Origin: CALMEC01 sp964393105
GTDB taxonomy: Bacteria; Actinomycetota; Thermoleophilia; Miltoncostaeales; Miltoncostaeaceae
Assembly: GCA_964393105.1 (NCBI GenBank)
Contig: CAYMSM010000036.1
Coordinates: 43,264 to 107,263 of the forward strand
DNA: 64,000 nt
Direction of reading: 5' to 3'
Numbering within the stretch: position 1 is the first letter of the stretch; every line of letters starts with the position of its first letter. The notes under the pieces were generated by a model. That model was not told where the DNA came from. It did not search any database and was given only the letters and a program-made list of their open reading frames with translations. The translations under genes and the position numbers were made by a program. Positions 28,010 through 36,831 of this stretch are shown here, one piece after another.

Positions 28010-28018
28010 GGCGAGCCG

Positions 28019-29032
28019 GTGAACCCAGCTCCTGACATCGATTCGGTCCAGTCCGAGGCGCTCGCGGCGATCGCAGCCGCGGACGACCTCGCGGCGCTCG
28101 GGGAGGCCCGCGTCCGTCACACGGGACGCAAGAGCGTGCTGGCGGCGACGCTGGCGTCGATCGGCTCGCTTCCGCCCGAGCAGCGCGGACCCGTCGGGAA
28201 GGCCGCCAATACGGCGCGGCAGGCGGTCGAGGTGGCGTTGGCCAAGCGTCAGGAGTCGCTCGAGGCCGACGCGATGGGCGCGCGGCTGGCGGCCGAGCGC
28301 GTGGACATCTCGCTGCCCGGCGACCCGCACCCGGTCGGCGCGGTTCACATCGTCACGCAGCTCTGGCACGAGATCGAGGAGATCTTCATCGGCATGGGTT
28401 GGCAGATCGCCGACGGCCCGCACGTCGAGGACGACTTCCACAACTTCACGGCGTTGAACATCCCCGAGGGGCACCCGGCGCGTGCCGAGACCGATACGTT
28501 CTTCGTGGCCGGCCACCCCAATGTCGTGCTGCGCACCCACACCTCCCCCGTGCAGGTGCGCGTGATGGAGGCACAGGAGCCGCCCATCTACGTCGTATGT
28601 CCCGGCGCGACATACCGGCGCGAGGACATCGACGCCACACACGGCGCCATGTTCCACCAGCTCGAGGGCCTCGCGGTCGACGAGGGCCTGTCGATGGCCC
28701 ACCTCAAGGGCATGCTCCAGCATTTCGTCCGGGAGCTCCTGGGACCGAGCTTCGAGATCCGGTTGCGGCCCGACTACTTCCCGTTCACGGAGCCCTCGGT
28801 CGAGGTCGACGTGTTGTGGACCGATCGCCACGGCCGGCAGACCTGGCTCGAGCTCCTGGGCGCGGGCATGGTCGATCCCAACGTCTTCGCACACTGCGGC
28901 ATCGACTCCGAGCGCTGGACCGGGTTCGCCTGGGGCATGGGCCTCGAACGCGTGGCGATGCTCCGCCACGGCGTCGGCGACCTGCGCCTGCTCTTCGACA
29001 GCGACCTCAGGTTCCTGGAGCAGTTCGGATGA
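28019..29032 (+). CDS. pheS: Phenylalanine-tRNA ligase alpha subunit
   Basis: Catalytic subunit of the alpha2-beta2 phenylalanyl-tRNA synthetase. The 337-aa protein has the N-terminal coiled-coil part and then class II motifs: HPVGAVHIVTQLWHEIEEIF, LLRTHTSPVQVR as LRTHTSPVQVRVMEAQEPP, motif 2 GATYRREDIDATHGAMFHQLEGL, and motif 3 GMGLERVAMLRHGVGDLRLL. GTG 28019 is the start; the Phe-binding FTEPSVEVDV is intact. The stop overlaps pheT by ATGA. Confidence 0.97.
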   Translation: MNPAPDIDSVQSEALAAIAAADDLAALGEARVRHTGRKSVLAATLASIGSLPPEQRGPVGKAANTARQAVEVALAKRQESLEADAMGARLAAERVDISLPGDPHPVGAVHIVTQLWHEIEEIFIGMGWQIADGPHVEDDFHNFTALNIPEGHPARAETDTFFVAGHPNVVLRTHTSPVQVRVMEAQEPPIYVVCPGATYRREDIDATHGAMFHQLEGLAVDEGLSMAHLKGMLQHFVRELLGPSFEIRLRPDYFPFTEPSVEVDVLWTDRHGRQTWLELLGAGMVDPNVFAHCGIDSERWTGFAWGMGLERVAMLRHGVGDLRLLFDSDLRFLEQFG

Positions 29033-31452
29033 GAGTCCCCATGTCGTGGCTGAGCGAGTTGGTGGATCATGGGCTGTCCGCCGAAGAGCTCGCGGGGCGG
29101 TTGACCGATGCCGGGATCAAGGTCGATGCGATTCACCGACGGGGCGCGCCGGACACGGACGGCAACCTCGATCGGTTCCGGGTGGGCAAGGTCGTCGAGG
29201 CCGGACGGCACCCCAACGCGGACCGCCTGAGCGTGTGCCGGGTGGACGTCGGTGGTGATGAGCCCCAGCAGATCGTGTGCGGGGCGTCGAACGTCGCGAC
29301 CGGCCAGACCGTGGCGGTCGCGATGCCGGGGGCGCTGCTCCCCGGCTTCGACAAGCCGCTCGGCGTCGCGAAGCTGCGCGGAATCGAGAGCTACGGGATG
29401 ATCCTGTCGGCTCGCGAGGTCGAGTTGGGTGACGATCACGACGGCATCATGGTTCTGGACGACGGCCTGGTGGCGGGAAGTCCCCTGGCCCGGGCGCTTC
29501 CCCTGTCGGAGACCGTGATCGAGATGGAGCTCGCGGCCAACCGCCCGGACCTGCTGGGCATGTGGGGCGTCGCGCGCGAGGTCGCCGCCGTCACCGGGGC
29601 GCCGCTGCGCGACCCCGATACCACAATGCCGGGCGCAGCCGGATCGGGCACGATCGCGGACCACGTCGCGTTGCAGGTGGACGCGCCGGACCTGTGCCCC
29701 CGGTACATGGCGAGCGTGCTGACCGATGTGCACGTCGCCCCGTCTCCCGACTGGCTCCGGGTGCGGCTCGAAGCCGCCGGGATGCGCGCGATCTCGAACG
29801 TCGTCGACATCACCAACTACGCGATGCTCCTGACCGGACAGCCGCTCCACGCGTTCGACCTCGACCACGTTGCAGGGGCGCGCATCGTCGTGCGCCGGGC
29901 CACCGACGGCGAGACCATCGTCACGCTCGACGATGTCGAGCGCACGCTCGACAGCTCGATGCTGGCGATCTGCGACGCCCACAAGCCCGCCGTCATCGCG
30001 GGCGTGTTCGGAGCGGCCACCGCCGAGGTCAACGACGCGACGACCCGGGTGTTGCTCGAGGCCGCCACGTTCGTCGGTCCCAATATCCTCGCAACCGCCT
30101 GGGGCCTGGGGCTTCGCACGGAGTCCAGCCGACGGTTCGAGAAGGGACTCCCGCGACAGTTGCCACCGGTCGGCATGGCGGTCGCGTGCCGGATGCTTGC
30201 CGACATCTGCGGCGCGACGCTGGTGCCGGGTACGCTGGACGCCTCCGTCGACGAGCCGGCGTCGCAGCCGATCCGTCTTCGCCACGCGCGCGCCGAGGCG
30301 ATCCTGGCGATGCCGGCGCCGGCCGATCGCTCATCGACGATCCTGCGCAGCCTCGGATGCACGGTCACCGAGGGCCCGGACGCGCACGAGGTGGCCGTTC
30401 CGTTCTGGCGCTCCGGCGACCTGCAACGCGAGATCGACCTCATCGAGGAGGTCGGTCGCCACACCGGCTTGGAGCACATCACGGCAGAGCTGCCCCGGAT
30501 CGTGGCCCGCGCCAAGCGCACGCCGATGCAGTCGTTGCGCCGCCGGCTGACGCGGCTCGCCGCCGACGTCGGGTTCAGCGAGGCGATAACGCTGCACTTC
30601 GTCCCCGCGTCAGACGCCGACCGGCTGCACCTGGTGGCGGACGACCCGCGGCGTCAGGTCGTGCGGCTGGCCAACCCGCTGTCGGAGGACGTCGCGGTGA
30701 TGCGCCGCGCACTTCTTCCCGGTCTGCTTCGGGCCGCCGCGCGTAACCAGGCCCATCAGCATCCGAGCGGCGCCATCTTCGAAGTGGGGCGGACGTATGC
30801 GCCCCGACCCGACGGCCTCGCCGACGAACGCGAATGGCTGGTCGCAATGATGTTCGGCCAACCGGCACGAGACCACTGGCGCGCGCCTGCGAGAGCGGTG
30901 GACTTCTGGGCGGCCAAAGGCGTCGCAGAGACCCTCGCGCGTGCGGCGGATGTCCGCGTGACCGTGGCGTCCGCGTCGGCGAACTACGGGCATCCGGTGC
31001 GCCAGGCCGAGCTGCGGGCAGGTGGCGCCAAGGTCGGTTGGGTGGGGGAGATCCACCCGGCGGTGCTCCGCAACTTCGACGTCCGTGGTCCCGTCGCGGT
31101 CGTCGGTTTGGACCTCCAGGCGCTGCTCGACGCAGCCCCGGCGGAGCGGCCGGCCTTCGAGGACCTGCTGTCGGTGCCCGCTTCGACCCGGGACCTGGCG
31201 CTCGTCGTCGGCGACACCGTGCGGGCATCGGACCTGATCGCGGCGGCGCGGAACTCGGGCGGGGCGCTGGTCCGCGACGTCCGGCTGTTCGACCGGTACG
31301 TCGGCGATCCGGTGCCCGCGGGCAAGGTCAGCCTGGCCCTCCGGTTGACGATCGCCGATCCGGGCCGGACGTTGACCGACGACGAGATCGAGGCCCCGGT
31401 CGGTGCGGTCATCGCGGCGCTGCGAGATGGTTTCGAGGCGGAGCTCAGGTGA
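29029..31452 (+). CDS. pheT: Phenylalanine-tRNA ligase beta subunit
   Basis: Structural and editing subunit of PheRS. The 807-aa protein has, in order, B1 (MRVPMSWLSELVDHGLSAEEL), an EMAP-like tRNA-binding domain (FRVGKVVEAGRHPNADRLSV, about residues 44-63), B3/B4 editing domain, B5 and a C-terminal anticodon-binding ferredoxin-fold domain (SVPASTRDLALVVGDTV to the end). ATG 29029 overlaps the pheS stop and its own stop overlaps the argC GTG (GTGA), so pheST and argCJ form one operon. The frame is open upstream inside pheS, which is not coding in that frame. Confidence 0.97.
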   Translation: MRVPMSWLSELVDHGLSAEELAGRLTDAGIKVDAIHRRGAPDTDGNLDRFRVGKVVEAGRHPNADRLSVCRVDVGGDEPQQIVCGASNVATGQTVAVAMPGALLPGFDKPLGVAKLRGIESYGMILSAREVELGDDHDGIMVLDDGLVAGSPLARALPLSETVIEMELAANRPDLLGMWGVAREVAAVTGAPLRDPDTTMPGAAGSGTIADHVALQVDAPDLCPRYMASVLTDVHVAPSPDWLRVRLEAAGMRAISNVVDITNYAMLLTGQPLHAFDLDHVAGARIVVRRATDGETIVTLDDVERTLDSSMLAICDAHKPAVIAGVFGAATAEVNDATTRVLLEAATFVGPNILATAWGLGLRTESSRRFEKGLPRQLPPVGMAVACRMLADICGATLVPGTLDASVDEPASQPIRLRHARAEAILAMPAPADRSSTILRSLGCTVTEGPDAHEVAVPFWRSGDLQREIDLIEEVGRHTGLEHITAELPRIVARAKRTPMQSLRRRLTRLAADVGFSEAITLHFVPASDADRLHLVADDPRRQVVRLANPLSEDVAVMRRALLPGLLRAAARNQAHQHPSGAIFEVGRTYAPRPDGLADEREWLVAMMFGQPARDHWRAPARAVDFWAAKGVAETLARAADVRVTVASASANYGHPVRQAELRAGGAKVGWVGEIHPAVLRNFDVRGPVAVVGLDLQALLDAAPAERPAFEDLLSVPASTRDLALVVGDTVRASDLIAAARNSGGALVRDVRLFDRYVGDPVPAGKVSLALRLTIADPGRTLTDDEIEAPVGAVIAALRDGFEAELR

Positions 31453-32426
31453 AAGTCCACGTCATTGGTGCCGCGGGGTTTGCGGGCGCGCAGCTGGCGG
31501 CGCTCGTCGACGCCCACCCGACCTTCGAGCTGGGGCAGATCACCGCCCGGGCCGATGTCGGGCGTCGGCTCGTCGACGTTGCGCCGCAGTACCGGGTCGA
31601 CAGGAAGCTGACTCTCTACGATCCTGAGGCTGTTTCGTCCCGCGACCTCGCGGCCGTTGCCTACCCGCATGCCGAGGCCGCGCCGCTGGTCGCTGACCTC
31701 GTTGATCGTGGCGTTCGGGTCGTCGACATCTCGGCCGATCATCGGCTGCGCGACATCGCCGCGTACCCGGCCTGGTACGGGTTCGACCATCCCCGCCCCG
31801 ACCTTGTCGCCGAGGCCGTCTACGGACTCCCCGAGCGCCACCGCGACGCCATCCGTACGGCACGGCTCGTGGCCAACCCCGGGTGTTATCCCGAGGCGTC
31901 GATCCTGGGGCTCTTGCCGCTCGTCGGCCAGATCGTCGATGTCGTCATCGACGCGAAGAGCGGGGTCAGCGGCGCCGGCCGCACCCCGACGGACACCGTG
32001 CACTTCTCGTCGGTCACCGAGAGCGTCATTGCCTACAAGGTCTATGGGCACCGCCATACGCCCGAGATCGCGCAGGAGCTGGGGGTCGAGGTCACGTTCA
32101 CGCCGCACCTGGTTCCGGTCGACCGTGGGTTGCTCGCGACGTGTTACGCGCGTCTGATCGACGGTCCGATGGACGGCGACGTTCTGAGGCAGCGTTACGC
32201 GGACTTCTACGCCGACCATCCGTTCGTCGAGGTGGTCGAGGAGCCACCGGGCATGCGCGCCGTCCAGCACACCAACTACGCGCAGGTATGCCCGATGATC
32301 GCCCCGGGCGGTGATCGGGTGACGGTGTTCTCGGTCATCGACAACCTGGGTAAGGGCGCCGCGGGGCAAGCGCTGCAGAACCTGAACCTGATCGCGGGCC
32401 GCCCCGAGGACGAGGGCCTCCGCTGA
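31449..32426 (+). CDS. argC: N-acetyl-gamma-glutamyl-phosphate reductase
   Basis: ArgC reduces N-acetylglutamyl phosphate with NADPH, third step of arginine synthesis. The 325-aa protein has the NADPH-binding VHVIGAAGFAGAQLAAL at the N-terminus and the catalytic Cys in LVANPGCYPEASILGLLPL (about residue 143). The later KSGVSGAGRTPTDTVHFSSV and HRHTPEIAQEL also fit. GTG 31449 overlaps the pheT stop. argJ follows. Confidence 0.96.
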   Translation: MKVHVIGAAGFAGAQLAALVDAHPTFELGQITARADVGRRLVDVAPQYRVDRKLTLYDPEAVSSRDLAAVAYPHAEAAPLVADLVDRGVRVVDISADHRLRDIAAYPAWYGFDHPRPDLVAEAVYGLPERHRDAIRTARLVANPGCYPEASILGLLPLVGQIVDVVIDAKSGVSGAGRTPTDTVHFSSVTESVIAYKVYGHRHTPEIAQELGVEVTFTPHLVPVDRGLLATCYARLIDGPMDGDVLRQRYADFYADHPFVEVVEEPPGMRAVQHTNYAQVCPMIAPGGDRVTVFSVIDNLGKGAAGQALQNLNLIAGRPEDEGLR

Positions 32427-32437
32427 GCGGGCTCGAG

Positions 32438-33643
32438 GTGCTCCGCCAGGACTGGCTGGGCCTGCCGTCAGAGTTGGAACGGCTCGCCGAAGGAGGGGTC
32501 GCATCGCCGAATGGCTTCGTGGCGAGCGGCGTCGCCGCCGGGCTCAAGGAGTCGGGAGGTCTGGACATCGGGGTGTTGATGAGCACCCGGCACGCGACCT
32601 CCGCGCTCGTCGACACGTCGAGCGCCCTCCCGTCGGCGTCCGTGATCCACACGCGCAGCATCGACTCGGCGCATGTCCAGGCCGTCGTCGTCAATGCCGG
32701 CAACGCAAACGCCGAGACCGGCGCCCAGGGCATCCGCGACGCCGGGACGATGGGCGCCGTCGCAGCGGCAGAGCTTGGAATCGACCCCGGTCAGGTGGCC
32801 GTCTGCTCGACCGGCGTGATCGGCCGGCGGTTCGAGATGGAGCGGGTCACGGCAGGCGTGGCCGCTGCGGCCTCGGCTGTGACAGCCGCGGGGAGCGCGA
32901 GCTTCGGCCAGGCGATCTGCACCACCGACCGTGCGCCCAAGGGCGGCGCCTTTCGCCTGCGCCTCCCCTCGGGCGAGTACGCGATCGGCGCGGCGGCGAA
33001 AGGCGCGGGGATGATCTCGCCGCGGATGGCGACGATGCTCGCCTACATCACGACCGATGCGCCATTCGACGCGCGGGTGCTGCAGCCACTGGTCAAGCAG
33101 GCCGCAGCAGAGTCCTTCAACCGCATCAGCGTCGACGGCCAGATGAGCCCATCCGACACTCTGCTGGTCATGGCAAACGGCGAGGGTCCCAAGCTGATCG
33201 GCGCCGACGCCGAGACGTTCGGTGTGGCGCTGCGCGCGATCTGCCGGTGGCTCGCGCTCCAGATCGTGCGCGACGGCGAGGGTGCCGAGCACGTCGTCCG
33301 GCTCCTGGTCCACGGCGGCAAGGACGAAGCCGAGGCCGAGCACGTCGCGCGCGCGATCGCCAACTCCCCGCTGGTCAAGGCTGCGGTCTATGGCCGGGAC
33401 GCCAACTGGGGCCGGCTGTCACAGGCGATCGGCGCCGCGTTGGCCGGCACACCCGGCCCGCCGCCGGTACCGTCGGTCACGTTCGACGGCCTGGCACCGA
33501 CCGATCCTGGCATCGACGAGGTGATGGCCCGCGAGGAATACGAGATGCACATCGGCCTGGGCCGCGGTGAGGGCCTCGCCGAGCTCTTCTTCTGCGACCT
33601 GACCCACGCCTACGTGAGCATCAACGCCGACTACCGCACGTAG
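32438..33643 (+). CDS. argJ: Bifunctional ornithine acetyltransferase / N-acetylglutamate synthase
   Basis: ArgJ transfers the acetyl group from N-acetylornithine to glutamate, recycling acetyl in arginine synthesis. The 401-aa protein holds the self-cleavage site: KGAGMISPRMATMLAYITTD, where Thr of ATML becomes the catalytic nucleophile of the beta chain. NAGNANAETGAQG and VYGRDANWGRLSQAIGAAL are typical. The GTG 32438 start lies 12 bp after argC. Whether it also uses acetyl-CoA cannot be told from sequence. Confidence 0.96.
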   Translation: MLRQDWLGLPSELERLAEGGVASPNGFVASGVAAGLKESGGLDIGVLMSTRHATSALVDTSSALPSASVIHTRSIDSAHVQAVVVNAGNANAETGAQGIRDAGTMGAVAAAELGIDPGQVAVCSTGVIGRRFEMERVTAGVAAAASAVTAAGSASFGQAICTTDRAPKGGAFRLRLPSGEYAIGAAAKGAGMISPRMATMLAYITTDAPFDARVLQPLVKQAAAESFNRISVDGQMSPSDTLLVMANGEGPKLIGADAETFGVALRAICRWLALQIVRDGEGAEHVVRLLVHGGKDEAEAEHVARAIANSPLVKAAVYGRDANWGRLSQAIGAALAGTPGPPPVPSVTFDGLAPTDPGIDEVMAREEYEMHIGLGRGEGLAELFFCDLTHAYVSINADYRT

Positions 33644-33644
33644 G

Positions 33645-33815
33645 AATCCGGCTGCACCCTTCGTAAGGCGTACATGGCAACTGCGCGACAAACTGATCGC
33701 GTATGACGCGGCGTGCGTTGCGTTGGTCGAGGCGCTTGCCGCCCCGCTCGTCACGACCGACGGGGGTTTGGCACGCGAGCACGGGCACTCGGCCGATGTC
33801 CATCTCATTGGGTAG
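33645..33815 (+). pseudogene. 5'-truncated VapC-type PIN toxin remnant
   Basis: Frame 33645-33815 encodes LRDKLIAYDAACVALVEALA and then PLVTTDGGLAREHGHSADVHLIG before a stop. This is the C-terminal third of a VapC ribonuclease (AYDAxYVALAE and the late Asp in TTDxxLA are PIN-domain acidic residues). No start, no N-terminal catalytic Asp and no VapB partner are present. It is sandwiched between argJ and argB, indicating that a toxin-antitoxin cassette once sat in the arginine operon. Confidence 0.65.
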
Positions 33816-33913
33816 CCGATGCGCGGTCGCTGTCACGTCTCGCTGGTAGTTTCCGAGCCGTCACCACCTGAGGGAAAGGGATCGCCACGAGTCGCACCGA
33901 ACGCACCGCGCCC

Positions 33914-34771
33914 TTGCGGGAAGGACTGGAGCAGCGCGTCGATGTGCTGCTGGAGGCCCTGCCGTACATCAGGGAGTTCGCCGGGGCCACGATCGTCATC
34001 AAGTACGGTGGCGCGGCGATGACCGCACCCGAGCTCAAGTCATCGTTCGCGCGCGACGTCGCGCTGCTCAAGCTCGTGGGGATGAACCCCGTGGTCGTGC
34101 ACGGTGGCGGACCCGACATCTCGCGCTACTCGGACCGGCTCGGCCTGGCGGTCAAGTTCGTCGACGGACTGCGGGTGACCGATGCCGACACGATGGAGCT
34201 CGTCAAGATGGTGCTGGTCGGCAAGATCAACACAGAGATCGTCTCGCAGCTTCGCGTGGCGGGCGTGCAGGCCGTCGGCCTCTCCGGCGAGGATGCCGGC
34301 CTGATCAGCGCCCGAAAGGCCGAGCACCCCGACGCCGATCTGGGCTTTGTCGGTGACATCGAGGCGTTCGACACTCATGTGCTGGAGCGGCTGTCGGACT
34401 TCGTGCCGGTCGTCGCGTCGGTGGGGGTCGATGCCGACGGCCAGAGCTACAACATCAACGCCGACACGGTCGCGGGGGCGCTCGCAGCCGCGCTCAAGGC
34501 GCGTCGCGTGTTGTTCCTGACCGATGTCGAGGGACTGCTGGCGGACGTCGATGACCCCTCGAGCCTGATCAGCGAGTGCGATCTTCCCGAGCTCCACCAA
34601 CTGATCGACGGCGGTCAGGTCGGCGCGGGGATGTTGCCCAAGCTCAACGCGGTCGCAACGGCCCTGGGCGGTGGCGTGGAGGCGGCCCAGATCGTGGACG
34701 GCCGCGTCCCCCACGCGCTGCTGATGGAGCTCTTTACCGAAGCGGGCGTCGGGACGAAGATCACCGCATAG
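33914..34771 (+). CDS. argB: Acetylglutamate kinase
   Basis: ArgB phosphorylates N-acetylglutamate, the second and usually feedback-controlled step of arginine synthesis. The 285-aa protein shows the amino-acid-kinase motifs IVIKYGGAAM, VVVHGGGPDI, NINADTVAGALAAAL and the final PHALLMELFTEAGVGTKI. TTG 33914 is the first usual start. However, the best ribosome-binding site, AGGGAAAGGG (33871-33880), points to a codon ACG at 33887, giving SRTERTAPLREG ahead of the current start. An ATG to ACG change or a true ACG start is possible. It follows the VapC remnant. Confidence 0.95.
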   Translation: MREGLEQRVDVLLEALPYIREFAGATIVIKYGGAAMTAPELKSSFARDVALLKLVGMNPVVVHGGGPDISRYSDRLGLAVKFVDGLRVTDADTMELVKMVLVGKINTEIVSQLRVAGVQAVGLSGEDAGLISARKAEHPDADLGFVGDIEAFDTHVLERLSDFVPVVASVGVDADGQSYNINADTVAGALAAALKARRVLFLTDVEGLLADVDDPSSLISECDLPELHQLIDGGQVGAGMLPKLNAVATALGGGVEAAQIVDGRVPHALLMELFTEAGVGTKITA

Positions 34772-34783
34772 CGGTGTGACAGC

Positions 34784-34949
34784 TAGTGGTGTGACATCAA
34801 AATGGCGTGCCTGTATCCCTGCGCGAGAGCGAGCGAGGCGGTGAACGCAGGTCGTCGTGAATATCGGGAATATTCGCGATACCGAGGACGCCGCATCGCG
34901 ACGCTCGCAGCCAGGGAGACTCCACCGCTATTTCGATGTCGCACCACTA
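34784..34949. mobile_element. 162-bp MITE with 25-bp inverted repeats, TA flanked
   Basis: Left end TA-GTGGTGTGACATCAAAATG from 34784 and right end, on the other strand, TA-GTGGTGCGACATCGAAATA from 34949, differ at three of about 25 positions. TA at both sides is the target duplication of IS630/Tc1-mariner-type elements. Inside is no transposase, only short ORFs and an AT-rich near-palindrome near 34857-34880. It begins 13 bp after the argB stop; its right TA-G supplies the stop codon of the gene at 34947-35408. Confidence 0.7.
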
Positions 34950-35408
34950 GGCCGCGTAGCGGGAGAAGTCCAGGCAAAGCTCCGTACCCAGACCGGCGGG
35001 GCGGAACTCGACATGCTGCGCCAGGGCGCTGATGATCGACAGGCCCCGTCCCCGGGTTGCCGTGCTCGACGGCTCCGGAGGGTCGACAGGAGGGCTCCAA
35101 GGCGACGCGGCCCGACCTGAATCGAGGATACGTACTTGTGCGTCCTCATCACCCACCTGGAAGACGATCTCGACGAGCTCGCCGACGCGTGATCCGTGCT
35201 CGACAGCGTTGGCCACCGCTTCGCTCGTGGCCAGCGCCACCCGCCGGATGGCGTCGTCGCTCCAGCTCTGCTCGCGCAGCGCCTGACAGATCGCGGCACG
35301 GACGACGCCGATCGACACGGTGTCGGCCGGGATCAGCACCATCGAGGGTGTGGTGGCTCGGCAGTTCACGAGACGGTCGAGGGTCGGAGTATTGCCTTCA
35401 TGTGTCAT
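34947..35408 (-). CDS. GHKL ATP-binding protein, anti-sigma factor kinase type (RsbW/SpoIIAB-like)
   Basis: A 153-aa single-domain HATPase_c_2 protein. Such proteins bind and inhibit a stress sigma factor and phosphorylate its antagonist. It has the N-box ATSEAVANAVEHG (about residues 60-72), a G1-like ILDSGRAASPW and a final GRGLSIISALAQHV plus GTELCLDF. I chose ATG 35408; the frame is open further to 35492. No partner sigma or anti-sigma-antagonist gene is next to it. Its last codon is followed directly by TAG formed from the flanking TA of a MITE, so the C-terminus may have been reshaped by that insertion. Confidence 0.75.
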   Translation of the reverse strand: MTHEGNTPTLDRLVNCRATTPSMVLIPADTVSIGVVRAAICQALREQSWSDDAIRRVALATSEAVANAVEHGSRVGELVEIVFQVGDEDAQVRILDSGRAASPWSPPVDPPEPSSTATRGRGLSIISALAQHVEFRPAGLGTELCLDFSRYAA

Positions 35409-35568
35409 GTATCGGCACCGAAGGGCAATTTCTCGACTCGTGGCGGTGCACCTGCCGGGCCGATTGCATCTCGTGATGGAGCCCTTCGGCATCAGGGCGC
35501 ACGTACTTGCCTCGCGCGGCGACGGCGGACAGACTCCCGGGGCTCGAACCCCGACGAGAGGCCTGCCC

Positions 35569-36831
35569 GTGTCCGAACGCCGCCCAGACGCAACGACCGC
35601 CCGCTACCTTGCGCAGCCGCACGAGGTGCACCGCGTCGTGCTGCTCTACTCCGGTGGTCTCGACACGTCGGTGATGCTCAAGTGGATCCAGGACGAGTAC
35701 GAGGCCGAGGTCGTAGCGCTGTGCATCGATCTGGGGCAGCCGACGGACGACTTCGAGGCCATCCGCCAGAAGGCGCTCGACCTGGGCGCCGTGGCGAGCA
35801 TCGTGGTCGACGCCAAGCAGGAGTTCGTCCGCGACTACGTCGGCCCGGCCATCCGCGCGAACGCCCGCTACCAGGGGACGTACCCGCTCTTCACGGCGCT
35901 GGGCCGGCCGCTCTTGGCCAAGCTCGCCGTCGAAGCCGCCCGGGCGCACGACGCAGATACGATTGCCCACGGCTGTACCGGCAAGGGCAACGACCAGGTG
36001 CGCATCGAGGCGACGGTCGCCACGCTCGCGCCGGAACTCAGGGTCATCGCGCCGGTCCGCGAGTGGCAGATGGGTCGCGACGAGGAACTCGCCTATGCGC
36101 GCGAGCACGGCATCCCGGTCTCGTCGACGGTCGAGCGTCCGTACTCCCTCGACGACAACCTGTGGGGGCGCTCCAGCGAAGGGGGGGTCATCGAGGACCC
36201 GGCCAACATCGTGCCCGACGATGTCTGCCAGCTCGTCACGGCGCCTCACCTGGCGCCGGATCGGGCCGAGGACGTCGTCATCACGTTCCGCGCCGGACTG
36301 CCCGTGGCACTCGACGGGCAGGAGATGGAGCTCGTCGAGTTGATCCAGAAGGCCGCCGAGATCGCGGCGCGAAACGGTGTGGGCATCATGGACAACGTCG
36401 AGGATCGGGTCGTCGGGCTCAAGGTGCGTGACATCTATGAGGTGCCCGCGGCCGAGTTGATACTGCGCGCCCACAAAGAGCTCGAGAAGCTGGTCTTCAC
36501 CGGACGGCAGAACCGCCTCAAGGCGTTGGTCGACTCGGAATGGGCACAGCTCTGTTACGAGGGGCTTTGGTACGAGCCGACGCTCGCGGACCTGAACGCC
36601 TACATCGACAACGCGAGCTCCGTCGTCGCAGGCGACGTCACCGTACGTTGCTACAAGGGGGGCGCGACCGTCGTGGCGCGCTCGTCACCGTACGGCCTCT
36701 ACGACAAGAGCCTCGCGACGTTCGATGCAGACGCGTCGTTCTCGCAGAACGCGAGTCCCGGGTTCATCGAGCTGTTCAGCTTGCAGAGCCGGATGGCCCA
36801 CCAGATTCGCAAGGCGGTCGAGGACCGATGA
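35569..36831 (+). CDS. argG: Argininosuccinate synthase
   Basis: ArgG joins citrulline and aspartate using ATP. The 420-aa protein shows the PP-loop LLYSGGLDTSVMLKW, AHGCTGKGNDQVRIE, and the C-terminal YKGGATVVARSSPYGLYD and multimerisation tail. It starts at GTG 35569 (MSERRPDATTARYLAQPHEV); the first 25 residues are an extra N-terminal arm, and the frame stays open to 35320 upstream. It is separated from argCJB by the MITE and an opposite-strand gene. The next gene overlaps it by ATGA. Confidence 0.96.
   Translation: MSERRPDATTARYLAQPHEVHRVVLLYSGGLDTSVMLKWIQDEYEAEVVALCIDLGQPTDDFEAIRQKALDLGAVASIVVDAKQEFVRDYVGPAIRANARYQGTYPLFTALGRPLLAKLAVEAARAHDADTIAHGCTGKGNDQVRIEATVATLAPELRVIAPVREWQMGRDEELAYAREHGIPVSSTVERPYSLDDNLWGRSSEGGVIEDPANIVPDDVCQLVTAPHLAPDRAEDVVITFRAGLPVALDGQEMELVELIQKAAEIAARNGVGIMDNVEDRVVGLKVRDIYEVPAAELILRAHKELEKLVFTGRQNRLKALVDSEWAQLCYEGLWYEPTLADLNAYIDNASSVVAGDVTVRCYKGGATVVARSSPYGLYDKSLATFDADASFSQNASPGFIELFSLQSRMAHQIRKAVEDR

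Noticed and set aside
27820..28018. T-box leader for pheST
   Set aside because: No specifier loop or conserved T-box bulge sequence was found; a leaderless start looks more likely.
35538..35558. T-arm-like sequence GGGGTTCGAGCCCC on the - strand just before argG
   Set aside because: The loop or stem cannot be drawn with normal length, and no other tRNA arms lie at the required distances.
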